Of a stretch of DNA of 11,841 bases, positions 7,388-11,841 are shown piece by piece (positions within the stretch are counted from its first letter, which is position 1; the number at the start of each line of letters is the position of its first letter). This DNA comes from an uncultured Acetatifactor sp. (GTDB lineage Bacteria > Bacillota > Clostridia > Lachnospirales > Lachnospiraceae): the NCBI GenBank assembly GCA_910584435.1, contig CAJUAP010000090.1:1-11841 (forward strand), read 5' to 3'. The position numbers and the translations under genes are program-made. The notes under the pieces are model-generated. The model saw only the letters and a program-made list of their open reading frames with translations. It was not told where the DNA came from and did no database searches.

Positions 7388-7408
7388 AGTGCAGGAACGG
7401 AACTGGAA
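7383..7408 (+). repeat. 26-bp direct repeat, orphan tail of the structured element
   Basis: This stretch is identical to 7603-7628, the 3' tail of the second intergenic repeat copy, 220 bp downstream. It contains the TGA stop of the first ABC gene (7385-7387). It therefore looks like the surviving end of a further repeat copy whose left part is missing, or the footprint of a duplication. The coding sequence just upstream does not supply the pairing arms. Confidence 0.85.
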
Positions 7409-7409
7409 A

Positions 7410-7517
7410 CAGCATCTGCCCAGACAGTACCCAGAGAAATTTGGGGCTGTGCTCTTTGCAGACAGAAATTTCTCTCCCATGTATTGGTACTGGACGGGCA
7501 GATGCGGAACTGGAATA
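7410..7517 (+). repeat. Structured repeat element, diverged copy 1 between the ABC genes
   Basis: Nested perfect stems are GCATCTGCCC/GGGCAGATGC (7412-7421 with 7496-7505), AGTACC/GGTACT (7426-7431 with 7486-7491) and AGAGAAATTT/AAATTTCTCT (7433-7442 with 7466-7475). The cap is CTGT/ACAG around the conserved GCTCTTTGCAG. An unpaired bulge sits only on the 3' side between the second and third stems, as in the other copies. The tail CGGAACTGGAATAAA matches the family. Stem sequences differ from those in the 1-334 array and in copy 2, yet pairing is kept. Confidence 0.88.
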
Positions 7518-7524
7518 AATAAAA

Positions 7525-7629
7525 CAGTTCCGAAACGAAAGTGCCCGGAAGGAATTTCCAGCTGCGCTCTTTGCAGATGAAAATTCCTTCCATGATATGG
7601 GCACTGAAGTGCAGGAACGGAACTGGAAT
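7525..7629 (+). repeat. Structured repeat element, diverged copy 2 between the ABC genes
   Basis: Perfect stems are CAGTTCCG/CGGAACTG (7525-7532 with 7618-7625), AGTGCCC/GGGCACT (7540-7546 with 7599-7605), GGAAGGAATTT/AAATTCCTTCC (7547-7557 with 7581-7591) and CTGC/GCAG (7562-7565 with 7573-7576) around loop GCTCTTT. This copy aligns well with the minus-strand units of the 1-334 array: it shares CGAAACG near the 5' end, TGCGCTCTTTGCAG at the apex and CTGAAGTG plus ACTGGAATA at the 3' end. It ends 14 bp before the next gene's start, so the fold could affect ribosome access there. Confidence 0.9.
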
Positions 7630-7643
7630 AAAGGATTAACAAG

Positions 7644-9452
7644 ATGAAATTATCAGAGCATTATGAAATCTCGAAGAAATCTATCCGGCTTCTCTTTTCT
7701 TTGAGCCGGGAATATACCGTATGTCTTATATTACGCGCCGTCATCACTGCCGCGCTTCCTTATGTGCCCATTGCCTTTTCCGCACAGCTTGTCGATGCGC
7801 TGTATGAAAGGAAACCAGTGGAGCTGCTGGCTTTCTATGTCCTTCTTACGGTAGGAATCGTGTTCCTGCTGAAACTTCTGGATACTTACCTGTCGGCCCG
7901 GATGAGCGTTTCCCAAGATGCCATGTATAGAAACGAGGAATGGCGCTATTCCGAAAAAGCCATGCAGATGGCATATGAGTCCATTGAAGACCGGGATGTG
8001 GAAATTCTCTGCGCAAGAACCAGAAAAGAATCCCAGAGCGGATATAATCTATGGAATTTATATAACGGCCTGGAAAATACCATCCGCAACGCTATAAAAA
8101 TCATCTTGTCGGTATCTCTGGCCCTGTCTTTATTCTTCCTCGATTCTGTCTCCGTCCTGATGCGGCTGGTTCTCGCAGGCGGAATACTGCTTACAATCCT
8201 GTGCAGAATCATTACTGTAGGAAAAGCAGAGGCCATCAATAACAAATTTTTTGAAGTATACGTGGATTTAAATGTTATGGGCGGAAAATATTACGATTAT
8301 CTGGAAGATTACAACAGCGGTAAAGATATCCGCATCTATGACATGGCCGATGGCTTAATAGACTTTATTAAAAATACCCTTTTTACAGTAGGCGAAAGCG
8401 AAAAACGCAAAGATATCAAAATAGCCTGTATCAAACTGGTGGATACCGCCGTATACCATCTGCTGCAGTTCGGCATCTATATGATGCTTCTGGCAGCTGT
8501 ATCCGCAGGAAGGATATCCGTGGGGCTGATTGCCAGATATGTATCCTCCGTCCTGCTGCTTTTGTCGGCTGTCTCCGGCCTGGTTTCCGATATACAGAAG
8601 ACCTTTGTAAACCACAAATACCTTAAACGCTATTTCTCCTATTTTGATATCTCCAACCATATGTACCAGGGATCGCTGACCGTGGAAAAACGGGATGACA
8701 ATGAATATGATATAGAATTCCGCAATGTTTCCTTTCGGTATCCCCGTACAGAAGCCTACGCCCTGCGCCATGTGAACCTGAAATTCAAAGCAGGAGAAAA
8801 ACTGGCCATCGTAGGGAAGAACGGAAGCGGCAAGACCACATTTATCAAATTGATGTGCCGCCTGTACGATCCCACAGAAGGGGAGATCTTACTTAACGGC
8901 ATCAATATCAAAAAATATGACTATGGTGAATATATGTCCATATTCTCGGTGGTCTTCCAGGATTTCCGTCTCTTTTCTTTCAGCCTGGGACAGAATGTTG
9001 CGGCGGATTCAGAATATGATGCGCAATGTGTAAGACGCTGTCTGATACAGGCCGGCCTGGAAGAACGTCTTGGCTCCATGCCTGCCGGAACGGAGACCTT
9101 TCTCTACAGAAATTTTGACAAGGACGGAATAGAGATATCCGGAGGCGAAGCTCAGAAAATTGCGCTTGCAAGGGCGCTTTATAAGAATGCACCTTTTATC
9201 ATCCTGGACGAACCCACCAGCGCCCTGGACCCGGCTGCGGAATATGAAGTATACAGCAGCTTCAACCATATTGCCGGGGATAAGACCGCCATCTATATCA
9301 GCCATCGGCTTGCGTCCTGCCGTTTCTGCGACAAAATAGCTGTATTTGACGGCGGGCAGATTGTGCAGACCGGCAGTCATCATGAACTGATTTCCCAGGA
9401 GGCCGGAAAGTATTATGAACTCTGGCATGCACAGGCGCAGTATTATACATGA
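7644..9452 (+). CDS. ABC exporter half-transporter (membrane plus ATPase domain), second of pair
   Basis: The 602-residue protein has a membrane domain with hydrophobic segments spread over about residues 20-330 and an ATPase domain from about 356. Motifs are intact: Walker A GKNGSGKTT (391-399), Q-loop VFQDF, signature ISGGE (S499-G-G-E502), Walker B ending D522-E523, SALDP D-loop and switch H554. The motif KDIRIYDM in the coupling region parallels KDIRIYGM in the first ABC gene, supporting the view that they are paired half-transporters. Both retain the catalytic glutamate, so neither nucleotide site is obviously degenerate. The ATG is preceded by AAAGGA at 8 nt. The 256-bp gap to its partner is unusually long for such a pair and is filled by structured repeats. 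The substrate is unknown. Confidence 0.92.
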   Translation: MKLSEHYEISKKSIRLLFSLSREYTVCLILRAVITAALPYVPIAFSAQLVDALYERKPVELLAFYVLLTVGIVFLLKLLDTYLSARMSVSQDAMYRNEEWRYSEKAMQMAYESIEDRDVEILCARTRKESQSGYNLWNLYNGLENTIRNAIKIILSVSLALSLFFLDSVSVLMRLVLAGGILLTILCRIITVGKAEAINNKFFEVYVDLNVMGGKYYDYLEDYNSGKDIRIYDMADGLIDFIKNTLFTVGESEKRKDIKIACIKLVDTAVYHLLQFGIYMMLLAAVSAGRISVGLIARYVSSVLLLLSAVSGLVSDIQKTFVNHKYLKRYFSYFDISNHMYQGSLTVEKRDDNEYDIEFRNVSFRYPRTEAYALRHVNLKFKAGEKLAIVGKNGSGKTTFIKLMCRLYDPTEGEILLNGINIKKYDYGEYMSIFSVVFQDFRLFSFSLGQNVAADSEYDAQCVRRCLIQAGLEERLGSMPAGTETFLYRNFDKDGIEISGGEAQKIALARALYKNAPFIILDEPTSALDPAAEYEVYSSFNHIAGDKTAIYISHRLASCRFCDKIAVFDGGQIVQTGSHHELISQEAGKYYELWHAQAQYYT

Positions 9453-9520
9453 AATCCAATGCCGATGCGTTTTTTCCTGCGGAACCTTCCGGATAACAGT
9501 CCGGGCAGAACACGGAACCG

Positions 9521-10771
9521 TTACCCTGCATCCTCACTGTCATACCTGGGCAGCTCCACCGTAAATGCCGTCACCTCATTTCCGCTGTCTGCAGTTATGG
9601 TGCCTCCGTGAAGCATGGCAATTTCTCTGGCAATGGCAAGTCCCAGTCCGGCACCGCCGGTATTGGTGCTTCTGGCATCATCCAGCCGGAAAAATTTCTC
9701 AAATATGGAATCTAATTTCTGGCGCGGTATGGTCCGACCCCTGTTAGAGAAGACAATCCTGACTATATCGCCGTTCACACTGCACCGCACAAGAATTTCC
9801 GTATCCGGATAGCTGTATGCAACGGCATTTTTCAGGATATTATGGAACACCCTTGCCAGCTTCTCTCCATCCCCATAAACAGTGATGCCTTCCCCAGTCA
9901 TAGCATAATCCCCCTGCGGTATTTCGTTCTTCTGTACTATGGCATCACTGTCCTCCTTTCCTTCGGGCGGCAGCTCCAATCGTATGGTATTCCCATGGGA
10001 ATGTAACAGGGGATAAAATTCATCCGTCATCTGCACCAGCAGAAAAGCCAGATCCACTTCCTCCTTTTCCAGCACAATCTGCTGCAGATTATACCGGGTA
10101 ATCTCGAAAAACTCATTGATCAGTTTTTCCAGCTGTAATGCCTTCTCCAATGTAATATGCACATATTTTTCCCTCTGTTCCGCAGGCAGATCAGGCGCTT
10201 CTTCCAGCAGACTCAAGTATCCTACCACGGATGTAAGCGGCGTTTTCAAATCATGGGCCAGATAGGTAATCAAATCATTTTTCCTGCCCGCTTCCTCCTT
10301 CAGTATTTGTTCCTGCCGCTGCATGGATGCCTTAATCTCCGCCATCTGTACCGATATCTCCGCATACTCACTGGGAAATACCTCCGATGCATCTCTGTCA
10401 TGCCGCATATAATCACCTATCATCTGTCCTGCCTTCCGGAGCGCCTTCCTCTCCTGTCCGGCCGCATATAAAATGGATACCAGCCTGACAGCCAGAAGCC
10501 ACACCAGCACAACTGTAATAAATCCCTTCAGCAGCAGCTCTTTTACCTTCCACCAGCGCACACTTTTGTCATAATAACCAGTAACGTTGTCCCCTGTCTC
10601 CACCCACCGCCATAAAATATAGTTATCCTCAAACCAGTCCACTACAAAGCCGTTCATCACCTGATCAAACAGCAGATAAACCATCCGGCACAGCCAGAAT
10701 CCTCCTATGAGTATCAACACTGTTATTGCCAGACGCGCAATCCTTGTTCTAGCCTTCAAGCTTGTATCCAC
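9521..10771 (-). CDS. VanS-like sensor histidine kinase
   Basis: From the GTG at 10771 the product is 416 residues; TTG at 10759 is an alternative start. An ATG at 10843 would overlap the regulator gene by 95 bp and is unlikely. It has two membrane helices near the N-terminus with roughly 60 exposed residues between them, a DHp domain with H173 in YLAHDLKTPLTSV, and an ATPase domain with NILKNAVAYS, IFEKFFRLDDARS and GGAGLGLAIA. The stretch from the H-box through YVHITL, EFFEITRYNLQ and LVQMTDEFYP is strikingly like enterococcal VanS as I remember it. The short exposed loop is compatible with sensing cell-wall or glycopeptide stress. It overlaps the end of the regulator gene by 11-23 bp, implying translational coupling. 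No vanHAX-type genes follow; the next gene is the convergent ABC gene 68 bp away. Confidence 0.88.
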   Translation of the reverse strand: MDTSLKARTRIARLAITVLILIGGFWLCRMVYLLFDQVMNGFVVDWFEDNYILWRWVETGDNVTGYYDKSVRWWKVKELLLKGFITVVLVWLLAVRLVSILYAAGQERKALRKAGQMIGDYMRHDRDASEVFPSEYAEISVQMAEIKASMQRQEQILKEEAGRKNDLITYLAHDLKTPLTSVVGYLSLLEEAPDLPAEQREKYVHITLEKALQLEKLINEFFEITRYNLQQIVLEKEEVDLAFLLVQMTDEFYPLLHSHGNTIRLELPPEGKEDSDAIVQKNEIPQGDYAMTGEGITVYGDGEKLARVFHNILKNAVAYSYPDTEILVRCSVNGDIVRIVFSNRGRTIPRQKLDSIFEKFFRLDDARSTNTGGAGLGLAIAREIAMLHGGTITADSGNEVTAFTVELPRYDSEDAG

Positions 10772-11441
10772 ACCCCCATACTGTCTTGATATATTTGGGA
10801 TGTTCAAAGGAATCTCCCATTTTTTCCCGCAAATGGCGCACATGTACCGTTATGGTATTATTATTCTTGGTATAATACTCTTCCTCCCAGATCAGATGAA
10901 ACAGTTCTTCCGCGCTGACCACCTCTCCCCTGCGCCGGCAAAGAATACGAAGAATCGCGAATTCCGTAGGCGTCAGATTCAATGGCTTCTCATTCAGAAG
11001 ACATTCATGTGTCTTGTCATTCAGAACCAGTCCTGAGACCTCAAGCACATCCCCCTGCTCCCCTCCGGTGTTATACCTTTTATACCGCCGCAGCTGTGCC
11101 TTCACCCTTGCCAACATTTCCAGCGGCAGAAAAGGCTTGGTTATATAATCATCCGCCCCCAACGCCAGACCGGTAATTTTATCCGTCTCTTCCCCCTTTG
11201 CCGTCAGCATAATAATGGGATAATTATGCTTCTCTCTGATTCTGCGGCAGATTTCCAATCCGTTTACCCCCGGCAGCATAATATCCAGAATTGCCAGATC
11301 CGGCTGACCGGAAAGCGCTGTCCGCATTGCCTCTGTTCCGTCATAACATTTCAGAACCTCGAAGCCCTCATTCTCCAGGTACAATGCCACAAGATCCGCA
11401 ATTTCCTTCTCATCTTCCGCAATTAATATCTTTTCCGTCAT
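10749..11441 (-). CDS. VanR-like OmpR-family response regulator
   Basis: The 230-residue protein has a receiver domain with E9-D10, phospho-acceptor D53 in LAILDIMLPG, T80 and K102, then a winged-helix DNA-binding domain (about 130-228) with LNLTPTEFAILR, NNTITVHVRHLREKM and the terminal KYIKTVWGCGYK. These segments, together with KILIAEDEKEIADLV, PIIMLT, GADDYITKPF and VKAQLRRYKR, match enterococcal VanR closely from memory, well beyond generic OmpR similarity. The ATG is preceded by AAAGG at 7 nt. It should be phosphorylated by the overlapping VanS-like kinase. In Enterococcus such a regulator activates vanHAX and its own operon; here only the two-component genes are visible, so its targets are elsewhere or limited to itself. 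Confidence 0.92.
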   Translation of the reverse strand: MTEKILIAEDEKEIADLVALYLENEGFEVLKCYDGTEAMRTALSGQPDLAILDIMLPGVNGLEICRRIREKHNYPIIMLTAKGEETDKITGLALGADDYITKPFLPLEMLARVKAQLRRYKRYNTGGEQGDVLEVSGLVLNDKTHECLLNEKPLNLTPTEFAILRILCRRRGEVVSAEELFHLIWEEEYYTKNNNTITVHVRHLREKMGDSFEHPKYIKTVWGCGYKLEG

Positions 11442-11455
11442 ATATCTGCCTTTCG

Positions 11456-11500
11456 TGTTTCACATAAATTACATTAATTTCTTACTTTTATTTTCTCATA
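11456..11500 (-). promoter_or_regulatory. Imperfect direct repeats upstream of the VanR-like gene, candidate autoregulatory sites
   Basis: Reading the minus strand toward the regulator gene, three related blocks occur: TATGAGAAAAT (complement of 11490-11500), GTAAGAAATT (11476-11485) and TATGTGAAACA (11456-11466). The middle one resembles the GTAAGAAATT core I recall for VanR~P sites in Enterococcus, though I cannot verify that here. The region is AT-rich and must contain the promoter, but no convincing -35/-10 pair stands out. Confidence 0.3.
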
Positions 11501-11517
11501 AACGCAAACTAATGAAA

Positions 11518-11661
11518 TTAACTTTTTATTAAGATTTGTCGGGAGAGCATATATGCCTCACACAGTCTGCGAAGCTCAACGAGCGTCATACCGGGCACAA
11601 TAACTGTTGAAGCATATTCAATGGCGGCTCGGTTCAGATTTTGCATTTTGTGAATAGTCAT
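11518..11661 (-). pseudogene. N-terminal fragment of an M24-type peptidase (Xaa-Pro aminopeptidase-like)
   Basis: An ATG at 11661 with GGAGG 11 nt upstream opens a 47-codon frame. Its residues 6-38 (beginning MQNLNRAAIEYASTVIVPG and continuing MTLVELRRLCEAYM) resemble the very start of M24 metallopeptidase-like proteins. Such proteins run to several hundred residues, but this frame stops after an unrelated tail SRQILIKS. The break lies just before the promoter region of the VanR-like gene. It is probably a truncated remnant left by a deletion or by arrival of the two-component genes. A genuine 47-residue protein is possible but less likely. Confidence 0.5.
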
Positions 11662-11787
11662 TTATTTTTCTTCCTCCAAGCCAACGTGTTTTGCCAAAAT
11701 CGACAGCACTTCTTCTCGTGTGTCGGTATCAAAATCAGAGCGGATATATGAGAAGAATCCAGTATGCTCCCAGTCGATCTCTATAAC
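11662..11787 (-). pseudogene. Unrecognised C-terminal coding fragment
   Basis: A 41-codon open frame with no ATG or plausible start ends in TAA immediately before the ATG of the M24-like fragment. It contains DWEHTGFFSYIRSDFDTDTR and ends in KHVGLEEEK. The biased, protein-like composition, the in-frame stop at 11788-11790 and the tight junction with the next start suggest the tail of a real upstream gene broken by a frameshift or deletion. I do not recognise the family. Confidence 0.35.
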
Positions 11788-11840
11788 TTATCGAGCATAC
11801 ATCCGGTGCAAGGAAATTCAGAACATTCCCAACAGCCGTT
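11781..11840 (-). pseudogene. Cysteine-rich coding fragment at the window edge
   Basis: The last 60 bases, on the minus strand, encode 19 residues, NGCWECSEFPCTGCMLDKL, then TAG. The CWEC-x3-PC spacing resembles cysteine-rich, probably metal-binding proteins such as DUF3795, whose members continue well beyond this motif. The early stop and the overlap with the different-frame fragment at 11662-11787 suggest a decayed gene. Its beginning lies outside the window. Confidence 0.3.
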
Positions 11841-11841
11841 C

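Noticed and set aside
9477..9508. Hairpin CTGC-CCGGA/TCCGG-GCAG in the convergent gap as a bidirectional terminator
   Set aside because: No T-tract follows it on either strand; the six Ts lie before the stem on plus and read as As after it on minus.
10772..10843. Extended N-terminus of the VanS-like kinase from an ATG at 10843
   Set aside because: This would lie wholly within the regulator's winged-helix coding sequence and encode residues unlike a kinase N-terminus.

Overview
The window reads as chromosome of a low-to-mid GC, anaerobic Firmicute, most likely a gut Lachnospiraceae member. The reasons are strong AGGAGG-type ribosome sites, the particular combination of a short GHKL kinase with a LytTR regulator, a GH95 fucosidase with a discoidin-like partner protein, and paired 600-residue ABC exporters. 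This placement comes from recognising families by eye; no search was run.

Layout. 1-334 holds three tandem copies of a ~111-bp structured repeat. 415-3548 (minus) is a two-gene carbohydrate unit: a protein with a C-terminal discoidin-like (F5/8C) domain, then a GH95 alpha-L-fucosidase, both without signal peptides. 3549-3956 is a divergent control region with a good promoter facing each way. 3957-9452 (plus) is a LytTR response regulator, a membrane-less AgrC-like GHKL kinase, a regulatory gap with a 21-bp perfect inverted repeat plus an intrinsic terminator, and two ABC exporter half-transporters. The two ABC genes are separated by 256 bp filled with two more diverged copies of the structured repeat. 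9521-11441 (minus, convergent) is a two-component system closely resembling enterococcal VanR/VanS but with no van resistance genes in view. 11518-11841 (minus) carries three short coding fragments that look like gene remnants, including the start of an M24-type peptidase.

How the genes work together. The fucosidase unit probably releases fucose from oligosaccharides already imported into the cytoplasm. The LytTR/GHKL pair probably controls the neighbouring ABC pair, which probably forms a heterodimeric exporter of an unknown substrate. A hairpin plus terminator between the kinase and the first ABC gene suggests transporter expression is also gated by transcription termination. The VanRS-like pair probably senses cell-wall or antibiotic stress and acts on genes outside the window or at its own promoter.

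The most unusual signal is the five-copy repeat family. The stems differ in sequence between copies yet still pair, the apical loop is nearly invariant, and every copy is in the same sense as the gene upstream of it. That pattern points to selection on an RNA (or single-strand DNA) fold rather than chance repeats.
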